Origin: Lachnospiraceae bacterium
GTDB taxonomy: Bacteria > Bacillota > Clostridia > Lachnospirales > Lachnospiraceae
Reading direction: 5' to 3'
NCBI GenBank assembly: GCA_017518185.1
Contig: JAFWWB010000078.1
Location: 62,001 to 126,000, forward strand
Length of the DNA: 64,000 bases
Shown: piece by piece, positions 55,042 to 63,956 of the stretch
Position numbering within the stretch: position 1 is the stretch's first letter
Layout of the letters: each line of letters opens with the position of its first letter
Program-made: the position numbers and the translations under genes
The notes under the pieces: model-generated
What the model was told of the DNA's origin: nothing
The model's database searches: none
The model's input: only the letters and a program-made list of their open reading frames with translations

Positions 55042-58000
55042 TCATTTTATTATCCCGGATCCCTTCTTTTTTATGTTGAAGGTCACGGTCTTGACTCCGC
55101 CGTAGTTGCCCTTGCCGTGGATGACCACAGTGGCCTTTCCGGCGTTGACATTATTATAATAGCCCAGTATCTCGAAGTCCACGTTGGGATCCTGGTTATT
55201 GTTTATGGTCACTTCCTTGTTGTCGATATAGATGGCTCCTCCGGTATATGTCTTGTCGGGCACGGTAACCTTTGCCTTGGAGATATCAGCCTGTACTATG
55301 CGGTAGTTGATGCGCATCATGCCCGTGTAGCAGCCCTTGCCGCTGATACGTACATGGAGCATGGTGCCTGCAGGTATCACATCCTTCGGATCGATATTGT
55401 CACCGGCGGTCCTGCTGACGGGCCTGCCGCTGTTGATGACCTGTACATCCTGTGAATACCTGAAGTAGATCTCCTTTGAATCGTAATCCGTTCCGGCCTT
55501 CAGTTTCTTACCGTTGACGTCGATGATCACCGGCTTTGTCTTGTAGGCTCCGGGCTTTGAACTGTAAGTCTTGTCCGGCGCATAGCTGTAGCTGTCAAGT
55601 AGGGCTATGTTCATGGCAGTGACGCTGAACTGGCGCGTAACCTTTCCGCTGTAGCCGCCCTTTCCGGTGATCGTGAAGCTGGGCTTTTTCCCTCCGGCGG
55701 TTACCTTCTTGTTGTTGCTGCACTTTATGGTGTAATCCACACCCTCCGTAAGCTCGATCCCGTTCACCTTAAGCCATACATAAGGTACGGCGCCGCCCTT
55801 TTCATACTGCACCTCGGTATCATAAAGCAGGAAGTCATTTCCCTTTTCATCAAAAGGCAGGTTCTTCTTGCTGAGATCCACCTTGCAGATCTTATACTTC
55901 ATAGTGAAGCTGCCGCTGTAACCGGTCTTATCTTTAGCGGTGATGACAGCCTCCGCGGTACCGGGATTCAGTTTCTTTCTGTAGCTTACGGTATAATCAC
56001 GTCCGCGTTTCAGCTCCTCTCCTCCGTAAAGAGGCACGACATGGGTCTCGGGCATGATGCCCCTGCCGCAGTAGTCAAAGCTCGTCTGGTTCTTTTCAAA
56101 GGTGAAGCTGAAGTTATTCTTATTGAGCTCCTTACCGTTGATCTTGAAGTTCACATCCTTGACGCCGCTTGCCCTGCCGTCTTCAAGGGCCTTTATGCGG
56201 AGGGTTGCGGTACCTGTGGTGTCCCCGCCGATGACGGAAGCCTCGTAATCGGTTCCGGGGGTAAGAAGGGTGCCGCCTGCGGTAACCTGCAGGTTAAGCT
56301 TCGCCCCGTTCTTATCCTTAAGGCTGTCAACGCTCACTCCTCCGGCAGTCCATGTCTGTGCGGGCACGGCGCTGACCTTTGCCTTGGAAAGGTCCAGCTT
56401 CGCGGCAAGCACCGCAAAGTCGCAGTCGATGGTCCCGGTGAAGTTCCCCACGCCATTTACCGTCAGTACATAGTTTCCGGGCCCCTTGATCCTGACGGGA
56501 TCGATCACATAATCGTTCCCCTCCTTCAGCTTCTTCTTATTAAAGCTTAAGTTTGCCTTCGGCACAAGACTGCCATTTGCCGCCACGGTAACGGACTTCG
56601 ATAACGCCCGGGAGATATCTGCCGGCTCAATGGTGAAACAGAAGGTCTGCTGCTCATAGTTCTTCTTCATCTTAATGATGACAGCAGCCTGGGGACCGGC
56701 GTTGATATTGTTCTTGTAGCTTATGGTATAATCGGTCTTTTCCTTAAGGAGACGGTTTCCCTCGTAGACACGGAGGCCTTCCGGCTTCTGGGCCTTTCCG
56801 TTATATACATAGCTGCCCACGCTGGCCTCAGCCACCCACAGACCCGAGGGTATATTAGCAGAGACATTGCCCCACTGCTCCATATCTTCGGGATATTCAG
56901 CCACATCACCCCACTCCGGCTTCTTCAGCGTATAATATTCCCAGACTTCGTAGCTGTATACTCGCTCGGTCTTCTTTCCCTGTTTGGTCTCGGTCTCGAA
57001 ATCCTTATACGCCACGCTCTTTATGGTGCACATGCCGTCGGAGGCGATGTCGGCTTCCGTTATGGTAAATGGTCCTTTGTAGATCTTTACGGCACTATTC
57101 CCGCTGGCATTCTCTCTCGGAGACGCACCGTTTATGGTATAAAGTATGGTAGCTCCGGGAGTGAGAGAACGCATGTATATAAGGTCGGTCTTGCCGATCT
57201 CATAAGCCTGAGGCAATATGACCGGTGCCTCCACCGAAAGCTCCATCCACACGTTCACGTTACAGGTTGCGGATACATTTGTCTTTTTGACCTTGGGCTC
57301 TACCTTCGGCTTCACGGTTATCACCGCGTCGCCCACGCCCACGGCGTCGATCACGCCCCACTGCTCCACTATCTTCTTGTCTACGATCTTCTGCTGGAGA
57401 TCCACCTTGGCCACGGTCTTCTTACTGGTCTCCATTACCACGTTAAGGTCGTCGGCATCCGCCGGTTCCACCGTGAGCTTAAGCTCCACCTTCTCGTCAA
57501 GCTGCAGCTTGTACGAATTGGTGCTTACGGTGATCTTGCTGATGTACACCACTATATGGGTGTTCCATTCAAGCTTTTTCTCTTTGCTGCCGGCCTTTAC
57601 TTTCGCGCGGAGCACGCTGTCGCCTCTCTCTGCAAGAGCGGTGATCTTGCCTTTCTTTACATCTATAGTGGCGTAGGTGCTGCCGCCATCAACCTCCCAG
57701 CTAGCGGTGATGCCTTCCGCCAGGGGTACGGCTTCATCCGAAGGGGAATGCTTATCGATCTTCACCTTGGCAGAGAGCTTGGGGAGATCGTGGGCCACGT
57801 CCTGGTCGAGCTTTATGGTATGCGTCTTGTTCTTTGAATTGGCTTCGGGGTCCGAAGTGACGGCGATATCCTTTATATAGTCGTTTTTGATCTCGATCTC
57901 TTTGCTCTCCTCGCCGCTCTTCCTTGCGGAGCCTGCATCATCTATCGTGACATTGGTAACTATCGCGCACCAGTAGTGATGGCCGTTAAACACCACATGT

Positions 58001-58860
58001 CCCACGCCTATCTTGGAATAGACCTGGTCGGTGCAGATACCATATCCCGACCAGCCCGAAGCGATATCGCCCGGATCCTTCTTGCCCTGCAGGATGAATT
58101 CCTTGTAGCTGCCCTGCTTGACATTATAAGGAAGTATGCTGTCCCAGCTGTCACCGTTGGGCCGTGTATCATCCATTCTGAGCGCTATCTCGCAGGCTCT
58201 CTCCAGTGCCAGCTTCTCAATGCCCCTGTCATAGGAAAGGAGGCCCTTGCTTTTGGCCAGTCTTATCTGGTTCACGGAGACCATAAGGGCCTCGGCGGAG
58301 CCGTTCTCGTACTTGAGCTTGATCTTTACCTTCGAGGTATTGGAAGCCTGTACCGGCTCGCCGTCTGACTCAGCATCCTCCTCGGGAAGATCCGCCGCAT
58401 CCTCAGATACGGTATTATCTGAAAGGCTCTCCTCCGCGGAAAGCTCTTCTTCGGGCTCAACCTCTTCTTCGGCTTCCTCTTCATAAGCCTCTTCTGCCTC
58501 TTCGGCCTCAGCGGCTTCCGCAGACTCTTCCTCAGCCTCGGTTTCTTCGGTCTCTGCGGCTTCTTCCTCATCTGCATCCCCGGTCTCTCCGGGAAGCTCT
58601 TCAAAGTCTTCCTCCGTATCCTCAGCGTTTACAGCCTCTTCTTCATCCTCTGCGGATACTTCCGCATCCTCATCCGAGGCCGCCCCGGTATCCCCGGGAT
58701 CTGCCTCCTCTGTATCGCTTCCGTCAGATCCCTCCGAAAGCATCTCTTCTTCTGCCTCAGGCTCCGCAGCCCTTACGGTCAGCGCCGGTGAGAACTCACC
58801 GAAGACCAGTGTAAGGGTAAGCAGCCAGGCCAGTCCCTTCCGAAAACTCCTTTTTTTCAT
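55042..58860 (-). CDS. Large secreted protein with acidic linker, CAP domain and Ig-like/MBG-type repeats
   Basis: The start at 58860 follows AAGGAGG. The 1272-residue product has a signal peptide (about 1-31), then a glutamate-rich segment (32-165). A CAP/SCP domain spans about 190-305, an Ig-like region about 395-480, and a chitobiase-C-like segment (TPGATILYTINGASPREN) lies near 520-600. Several repeats then carry the pattern KxDYTISYKNNxNAG, typical of cell-surface Ig-like modules. No LPXTG or other sorting motif is seen at the C-terminus (KKKGSGIIK). In the CAP domain the usual HTRP motif is DTRP. Adhesion or wall interaction is likely. Confidence 0.85.
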   Translation of the reverse strand: MKKRSFRKGLAWLLTLTLVFGEFSPALTVRAAEPEAEEEMLSEGSDGSDTEEADPGDTGAASDEDAEVSAEDEEEAVNAEDTEEDFEELPGETGDADEEEAAETEETEAEEESAEAAEAEEAEEAYEEEAEEEVEPEEELSAEESLSDNTVSEDAADLPEEDAESDGEPVQASNTSKVKIKLKYENGSAEALMVSVNQIRLAKSKGLLSYDRGIEKLALERACEIALRMDDTRPNGDSWDSILPYNVKQGSYKEFILQGKKDPGDIASGWSGYGICTDQVYSKIGVGHVVFNGHHYWCAIVTNVTIDDAGSARKSGEESKEIEIKNDYIKDIAVTSDPEANSKNKTHTIKLDQDVAHDLPKLSAKVKIDKHSPSDEAVPLAEGITASWEVDGGSTYATIDVKKGKITALAERGDSVLRAKVKAGSKEKKLEWNTHIVVYISKITVSTNSYKLQLDEKVELKLTVEPADADDLNVVMETSKKTVAKVDLQQKIVDKKIVEQWGVIDAVGVGDAVITVKPKVEPKVKKTNVSATCNVNVWMELSVEAPVILPQAYEIGKTDLIYMRSLTPGATILYTINGASPRENASGNSAVKIYKGPFTITEADIASDGMCTIKSVAYKDFETETKQGKKTERVYSYEVWEYYTLKKPEWGDVAEYPEDMEQWGNVSANIPSGLWVAEASVGSYVYNGKAQKPEGLRVYEGNRLLKEKTDYTISYKNNINAGPQAAVIIKMKKNYEQQTFCFTIEPADISRALSKSVTVAANGSLVPKANLSFNKKKLKEGNDYVIDPVRIKGPGNYVLTVNGVGNFTGTIDCDFAVLAAKLDLSKAKVSAVPAQTWTAGGVSVDSLKDKNGAKLNLQVTAGGTLLTPGTDYEASVIGGDTTGTATLRIKALEDGRASGVKDVNFKINGKELNKNNFSFTFEKNQTSFDYCGRGIMPETHVVPLYGGEELKRGRDYTVSYRKKLNPGTAEAVITAKDKTGYSGSFTMKYKICKVDLSKKNLPFDEKGNDFLLYDTEVQYEKGGAVPYVWLKVNGIELTEGVDYTIKCSNNKKVTAGGKKPSFTITGKGGYSGKVTRQFSVTAMNIALLDSYSYAPDKTYSSKPGAYKTKPVIIDVNGKKLKAGTDYDSKEIYFRYSQDVQVINSGRPVSRTAGDNIDPKDVIPAGTMLHVRISGKGCYTGMMRINYRIVQADISKAKVTVPDKTYTGGAIYIDNKEVTINNNQDPNVDFEILGYYNNVNAGKATVVIHGKGNYGGVKTVTFNIKKKGSGIIK

Positions 58861-58948
58861 TTCTGCCTCCTTGTAGATATTGATATCCTGCGGGAACGGG
58901 CAACTCCCGCATCCGGATAAACCCATACTATTTTAATATAACATATCC

Positions 58949-58970
58949 TGTCCAACAAATGTCCAACAAA
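58949..58970. repeat. Tandem 11-base direct repeat in the fbp/CAP-protein divergent region
   Basis: TGTCCAACAAA occurs twice back to back (58949-58959 and 58960-58970) between the two divergent genes, about 90 bases upstream of the large secreted protein gene. It may be a regulator-binding site or part of that gene's promoter; no clean -35/-10 pair for it could be fixed. Confidence 0.5.
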
Positions 58971-59014
58971 ATAAAAATATTTCATCCGGGACAAAAACAC
59001 GCAGGGTGTTCTTC

Positions 59015-59043
59015 TTGCGGGAGGCTTCTCTATCTGATACAAT
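59015..59043 (+). promoter_or_regulatory. Promoter of fbp implying a leaderless transcript
   Basis: TTGCGG (59015-59020) and TACAAT (59038-59043) are separated by exactly 17 bases. The ATG of fbp begins only 7 bases after the -10 element, so the expected transcription start coincides with the start codon. No ribosome binding site is present between them. Confidence 0.65.
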
Positions 59044-59050
59044 CATAGCC

Positions 59051-61006
59051 ATGAAAAAAGACATCTCATATTTAAAACTCTTATCAAGGCAGTACCCCAC
59101 GATAGCTTCCGCCTCCACGGAGATAGTGAACCTCCAGTCAATACTCAACCTTCCGGCGGCTACCGAGCACTTCATCTCGGATGTGCACGGGGAATACGAG
59201 CAGTTCAATCATGTGCTCAGGAACGGTTCAGGAGCTATCAGGCGGAAGATCGACGAGGGCTTCGGCAATACCCTCACCCGGAAAGACAAGCGTGAGCTTG
59301 CCTCGCTGATCTATTATCCTGAAGAGAGGCTTTCGCTGGTGATCGAGGAGGAGGAGAACCTTGACGACTGGTACCGCATAATGCTGCACCGGCTCGTGCA
59401 GGTGACCAGACGTGCCGCGTCGAAATATACCCGTTCCAAGGTGCGCAAGGCCCTGCCTAAGGATTTTGCCTATGTTATAGAAGAGCTTATCACCGAAAAG
59501 GAAGAAATAGAAGACAAGGAACGTTATTATAACGAGATAATCCACACCATAATTCGCATAGGGCGCGCAAGGGAATTCATCATCGCCCTTGCCGGTCTCA
59601 TACAGCGGCTGGTGGTGGATCATCTCCATATAGTGGGCGACATCTTCGACCGGGGGCCCGGTCCCCACATAATCATGGACACCCTGATGAACTATCACTC
59701 CGTGGACATCCAGTGGGGCAACCATGATATCAGCTGGATAGGCGCCGCCGCAGGTTCTGCGGCCTGCATAGCCACTGTCATCCGCATTTCCGCGCGCTAC
59801 GGCAATCTGGACATACTGGAAGAGGGCTACGGCATAAACCTCATCCCTCTGGCAAAGTTCGCCATGGAAACCTACGGGGACGATCCCTGTGAGGCGTTTT
59901 CCATACGCTGCGGCAGGGACTACGATACCCGCGACATGGCCCTTGATATGAAGATGCACAAGGCCATAACCATACTCCAGCTCAAGCTGGAAGGACAGCT
60001 GATACGCCGCTGCCCCTGCTTCGGTATGGAGAACAGGCTGCTGCTCCAGAATATCGATATGAAGAAGGGCGTGATAAGGCTTGACGGAAAGACCTATCCC
60101 CTGAAGGATACCAATTTCCCTACCATTGATCCCGCCGATCCCTATGAACTCTCTGAAGCGGAGTATATAGTCATAGGCAAGCTCAAGCAGGCCTTTCTCC
60201 ACAGTGAAAAGCTGCAGAAGCATGTCCGCTTCCTTCTTTCCATCGGAGGTCTTTACAAGGTACACAACGGAAACCTCCTCTATCACGGCTGCGTGCCCCT
60301 GAATCCCGACGGCAGCTTTAAGAGCGTGAACCTTTTCGGAAAGGAATATGCGGGCCGCGCTCTTTACGACGCCCTGGAATCCTATGTGAGGAAGGGGTAT
60401 TACGCCAATGAGAAACGTGCTGAGCGCCGCCGCGGCCAGGACGTGATCTGGTACATCTGGGCAGGTCCCTCTTCCCCCGTGTTCGGAAAGGACAAGATGG
60501 CTACCTTCGAATCCTATTTTATAGAGGACAAAAAAGCTTCGAAAGAAGAAAAGAACTGTTATTACAGTCTCTACGAACGCGAGGAAGTACTCGACAGCAT
60601 ACTTAAGGAATTCGGGCTCACCGAGCCCGGCGCCCATATCATCAACGGTCATGTGCCCGTGCAGGTCAAAAAGGGGGATACCCCGCTGAAATGCGGCGGA
60701 AAGCTGCTTGTCATCGACGGCGGCTTTTCAAAGGCATATCACGAGAAGACCGGTATATCCGGCTACACGCTGATCGTGAATTCCCACGGCATGAACCTTA
60801 TGGCCCATGAGCTTTTCGAATCCAGGGAGGACTCGATACTGAACGGTTCCGACATCATCTCCGATTCGATACCCGTGGAGCAATACGCCAGAAGGCATTT
60901 CGTGGCCGACACCGATATAGGTGCCGAGCTGCGCAGCAGCATCTCCGATCTTGAGGCACTTCTTGCGGCTTATTGCGACGGACGCCTTAAAGAAAAGGGT
61001 GAATGA
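59051..61006 (+). CDS. fbp: Class III fructose-1,6-bisphosphatase
   Basis: The start at 59051 (MKKDISYLKLLSRQYPT) matches the usual N-terminus of clostridial class III enzymes and gives 651 residues. Metallophosphatase motifs are all present: SDVHGEY, VGDIFDRGPGP and WGNHDIS. It converts fructose-1,6-bisphosphate to fructose-6-phosphate in gluconeogenesis. It is the only large gene on the plus strand. A well-placed promoter ends 7 bases before the ATG and no ribosome site is seen, so translation may be leaderless. Confidence 0.95.
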   Translation: MKKDISYLKLLSRQYPTIASASTEIVNLQSILNLPAATEHFISDVHGEYEQFNHVLRNGSGAIRRKIDEGFGNTLTRKDKRELASLIYYPEERLSLVIEEEENLDDWYRIMLHRLVQVTRRAASKYTRSKVRKALPKDFAYVIEELITEKEEIEDKERYYNEIIHTIIRIGRAREFIIALAGLIQRLVVDHLHIVGDIFDRGPGPHIIMDTLMNYHSVDIQWGNHDISWIGAAAGSAACIATVIRISARYGNLDILEEGYGINLIPLAKFAMETYGDDPCEAFSIRCGRDYDTRDMALDMKMHKAITILQLKLEGQLIRRCPCFGMENRLLLQNIDMKKGVIRLDGKTYPLKDTNFPTIDPADPYELSEAEYIVIGKLKQAFLHSEKLQKHVRFLLSIGGLYKVHNGNLLYHGCVPLNPDGSFKSVNLFGKEYAGRALYDALESYVRKGYYANEKRAERRRGQDVIWYIWAGPSSPVFGKDKMATFESYFIEDKKASKEEKNCYYSLYEREEVLDSILKEFGLTEPGAHIINGHVPVQVKKGDTPLKCGGKLLVIDGGFSKAYHEKTGISGYTLIVNSHGMNLMAHELFESREDSILNGSDIISDSIPVEQYARRHFVADTDIGAELRSSISDLEALLAAYCDGRLKEKGE

Positions 61007-61149
61007 TGGCTGCGCCGCCCAAAAAAAAGGAACTGATATGCTCGCCCCTTACCGTGATAGCCACGGCGCTCTTCTTTATATCCCTCGGCAGATACGGCGT
61101 GAGCAAAGCTTATCCTGACCCCTTCGAGCAGACTGCCGGGCAGTACTGA
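61003..61149 (+). CDS. Possible small membrane peptide downstream of fbp
   Basis: A 48-residue frame starts at the ATG that overlaps the fbp stop (ATGA) and ends at 61149. It has a basic start (PPKKKEL), one hydrophobic stretch (PLTVIATALFFISLG) and a polar tail. The overlap suggests coupled translation. No homologue is recognised and the upstream site is weak, so it may be chance. Confidence 0.35.
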   Translation: MMAAPPKKKELICSPLTVIATALFFISLGRYGVSKAYPDPFEQTAGQY

Positions 61150-61159
61150 TACGTTTTTA

Positions 61160-61585
61160 TTATGCGACCAGCTTCTTCTCTATCCTGCTTATGTTCTTAC
61201 CGTTCTCAAAACGGTAGGTAAAGCTGTCCATCCGTTTTTTCACCATAAAGATGCCCAGACCTCCTATGGCTCTTTCCTCAGCGGAAAGGGTTATATCGGG
61301 ATCCTTATGCGCCGTGGGATCGAAGGGCACTCCGCTATCCTCCAGTTCCATCCAGAAAACCGCAGGCTCATCACCCTGTGGAGGGATCACATCCATGGTG
61401 ATATGCACCTCGCCCTTACCGGGAGTGTAGGCGTAATTGCAGATGTTCACAAAAAGCTCTTCCACGCAGACATGCAGCTGCACCTTTACCCTGCGGGGGC
61501 AGGCATTGGCCTCCAGCAGCTCATTCGCCCACACCAGCACATCATCAAGCCTGTCCCTGACGGCAACGATGGTTTCATCACGCAT
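61160..61585 (-). CDS. RsbW-like anti-sigma/serine kinase ATPase
   Basis: The start at 61585 follows GGAGG inside the end of the transporter gene. The 141-residue product has the HATPase fold: VCVEELFVNICNYAY (N box), LEDSGVPFDPT (G1) and GGLGIFMVKKRMD (G2). This resembles RsbW/SpoIIAB-type proteins that bind sigma factors or anti-sigma antagonists. No STAS-domain or sigma gene is in the window, but one may lie beyond the right edge. Confidence 0.84.
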   Translation of the reverse strand: MRDETIVAVRDRLDDVLVWANELLEANACPRRVKVQLHVCVEELFVNICNYAYTPGKGEVHITMDVIPPQGDEPAVFWMELEDSGVPFDPTAHKDPDITLSAEERAIGGLGIFMVKKRMDSFTYRFENGKNISRIEKKLVA

Positions 61586-63956
61586 GTTTTTTACCTCCAT
61601 TTCCCTTTACAACTCTGTAGAGCACTATCACTACGGCAGCCACCACGTAAACGCAGGCGCCGGCCATCATAGGAGTCAGCATTCCCTTTCCGGGCAGGAG
61701 CAGCAGCTCCGCGATCATGGGCGCAAAGGTAAGCAGTATATACGCCAGCACGACCGAGAATATCAGGGCAGTGGATTCGTCCACCGCATCCTTCACCACC
61801 TTCAGTTCCATGAACTGGTCCATGACCATGGGCGTGCCGAAGCCGTCCAGGAAGCCCAGTATCATGCTGCTGAGCACCAGCATGAGCATTATGGGCGGAA
61901 CATGGAGTATGAAGATACCCACCGCCGTCAGCAAAAAGGTCGCTGCCACGCAGAGAGGCAGGCCGAAACGCTTCCTTGCCTTCGCCACCAGCGCCGGTCC
62001 TATATATATGCCCGCTATACCGTTTGCGATATAGCAGTAGCTCAGCATGACGGAGCTTATGCCCCTGGTCTGGCATATAGCCGGTATCAGTGTCACGCAG
62101 AGCATAACGCCTATGTTCAGCGGTATGCCGAAGAATACCACGTAGAACAGCATCTCCGGTGAGAAGATCATCTTCTTTATGCCTGCTGCGCTGATAGGCT
62201 TGCTCTCCTCGTCTTTCTTCTTTCTCTTAAGCATTGCCTTCCAGGGAACCGCGATCAGACACGCACCCATATAAGCCGCAAAGATGAGGGCGGAGATCAT
62301 GAATGTGGCGGAATAGCCCATGTTGGCGGAAAGTATGGCTCCGAGTCCGGCTCCGCAGGTGGCGCCCGCAAGCAGTCCGGCATTGTCCTGTGAGATATTG
62401 TTGCTCCTGCCCTCTTCGGACTCGTAACCGCTGGTTATCAGATAGTTGGATATCTGCTTGAAGCCGGCATAGGCAAATCCCGCTATGGCACGGCAGATCA
62501 CTATGACCATGGCCCCGCCCAGGGCAAACGCCGAGATATTGGCGGCCATCATCACCAATGTCGAAACGACCAGCGTCACCCTTATATCACGCTTCTTCAC
62601 AAAACGGGGCACCACCAGCATGCCTATCATCTGCGCAAAGCCCTCCAGCGTCAGTGGCAGGGCGGCGGTAAGGCCCGACGAAAGGCCGAAGAGGGTCTCC
62701 CCGCTGGCACGTATGAGCATGGCTGCATAAGGCACGCACATGTACTCCGCAGTAGAGCAGAGAAAGCCCGTAAGACGCAGGGCTACGCTCACTTTCTTTT
62801 CCGAGAACTCTCCCTTTTCGGACGCTCCGCCTTCCACCAGCTCAACGATATTACTGAGTTCAAAGACGAAGATCAGCAATATCACCAGCGTGGAGATCAG
62901 CGTCAGCACTATGCTGATCATCTGGGAGTTCATGGCCTTCTTCGATACCTCGGCCTCCAGATACAGAAGCTCCTCACCCTCGCCGGCGCCGAACACAAAG
63001 GAAAGGATGTCCGACTGTTCATCGGTCCGGCGCACCTCCACGAGATGCTCGGCTATACGCACCGTATGCAGTGTCTCCAGCGAAGATACCCTGTCGGATA
63101 TATACTCTGTAAGTCCCTCCACATCGCGAAGATCCACTCCCTGTTCCCTTACCTTCTTCACGGTATTCTCCAGATTCTGCAGCGAGGTCCTGGTGGCAAG
63201 TTCGATCTTTCCGCGGTAATCCTTCTGGTAACCGATGATGGATATCGCTGAAAGCAGCAGTATGACTGTCGTCAGTATGACGGCGGAGCCAAGCTTTTCC
63301 CGGGTCCTTTCCTGCTTCTCACCATGCTTTTTCAGGAAGGACTCGGACTGCAGGAAACGCAGGAGTATCTTAAGTGCCACGATCGTCGCCACAAGCAGTA
63401 TCAGAGTGAGCCAGACCGCCTGCTCCTTAACTGTTTCAAACTGGCTGTCAAAAATCTTCTCCTTATACACACAGCCAAAGAAGCCTATGACAGTACCGTT
63501 ATCATGTATGGCGGAAAGCCGGCTCCGCAGCCCTCCGGCCACTACTCCTCCGCCTCCCTCTTCAACCAGCCCCGGAAGGGCGCGGGTAAAGTCACCCGAC
63601 GAGATAAATGAACGTATGTGTGTGTCCTCCATCCAGGAGGGTGAATACATGAGCCTGCCGCCCCGGGTGATGATAAAGGGTTCGGTTCCCGGGAACTGGT
63701 CCGTAAAGCTTTTGAAGATCTCATCCGTGCCGTAGTAATTCCCGAAGCTCTTTCCGAAGCCGAGAGCCGTTTCCATATCCGATACCGCATCACTCTCTAT
63801 ACGGCTTATGACCTGCTCCTGCAGTTCGATGGCAGTGGTACGGTAATTGAGATAACCCATAACCGCCACGAAACAGATACCGAAGGCGGCCATAAAGATC
63901 ATCAGCAGGCCGTAGATACGGTTCCTGCGCATCCTGTTTTCTTTATCATTCTTCAT
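61578..63956 (-). CDS. Sensor-domain / MFS-transporter fusion protein
   Basis: The start at 63956 or 63959 follows GGAG; the frame continues a little further upstream without need. The protein (about 792 residues) begins with a transmembrane helix and a Cache-like extracytoplasmic region (up to about residue 180). A second helix pair and another extracytoplasmic region (about 255-345) follow. Then come about twelve helices of a major facilitator transporter (AGFAYAGFKQISNYLITSG, FLDGFGTPMVMDQFMEL). A sensing module fused to a transporter suggests a substrate-regulated exporter or a transport-coupled receptor. An RsbW-like gene overlaps its 3' end. Confidence 0.78.
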   Translation of the reverse strand: MKNDKENRMRRNRIYGLLMIFMAAFGICFVAVMGYLNYRTTAIELQEQVISRIESDAVSDMETALGFGKSFGNYYGTDEIFKSFTDQFPGTEPFIITRGGRLMYSPSWMEDTHIRSFISSGDFTRALPGLVEEGGGGVVAGGLRSRLSAIHDNGTVIGFFGCVYKEKIFDSQFETVKEQAVWLTLILLVATIVALKILLRFLQSESFLKKHGEKQERTREKLGSAVILTTVILLLSAISIIGYQKDYRGKIELATRTSLQNLENTVKKVREQGVDLRDVEGLTEYISDRVSSLETLHTVRIAEHLVEVRRTDEQSDILSFVFGAGEGEELLYLEAEVSKKAMNSQMISIVLTLISTLVILLIFVFELSNIVELVEGGASEKGEFSEKKVSVALRLTGFLCSTAEYMCVPYAAMLIRASGETLFGLSSGLTAALPLTLEGFAQMIGMLVVPRFVKKRDIRVTLVVSTLVMMAANISAFALGGAMVIVICRAIAGFAYAGFKQISNYLITSGYESEEGRSNNISQDNAGLLAGATCGAGLGAILSANMGYSATFMISALIFAAYMGACLIAVPWKAMLKRKKKDEESKPISAAGIKKMIFSPEMLFYVVFFGIPLNIGVMLCVTLIPAICQTRGISSVMLSYCYIANGIAGIYIGPALVAKARKRFGLPLCVAATFLLTAVGIFILHVPPIMLMLVLSSMILGFLDGFGTPMVMDQFMELKVVKDAVDESTALIFSVVLAYILLTFAPMIAELLLLPGKGMLTPMMAGACVYVVAAVVIVLYRVVKGNGGKKHA

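Noticed and set aside
59228-60652. A 474-codon open frame on the minus strand
   Set aside because: It lies entirely antisense to fbp, has no ribosome site and shows no family resemblance.
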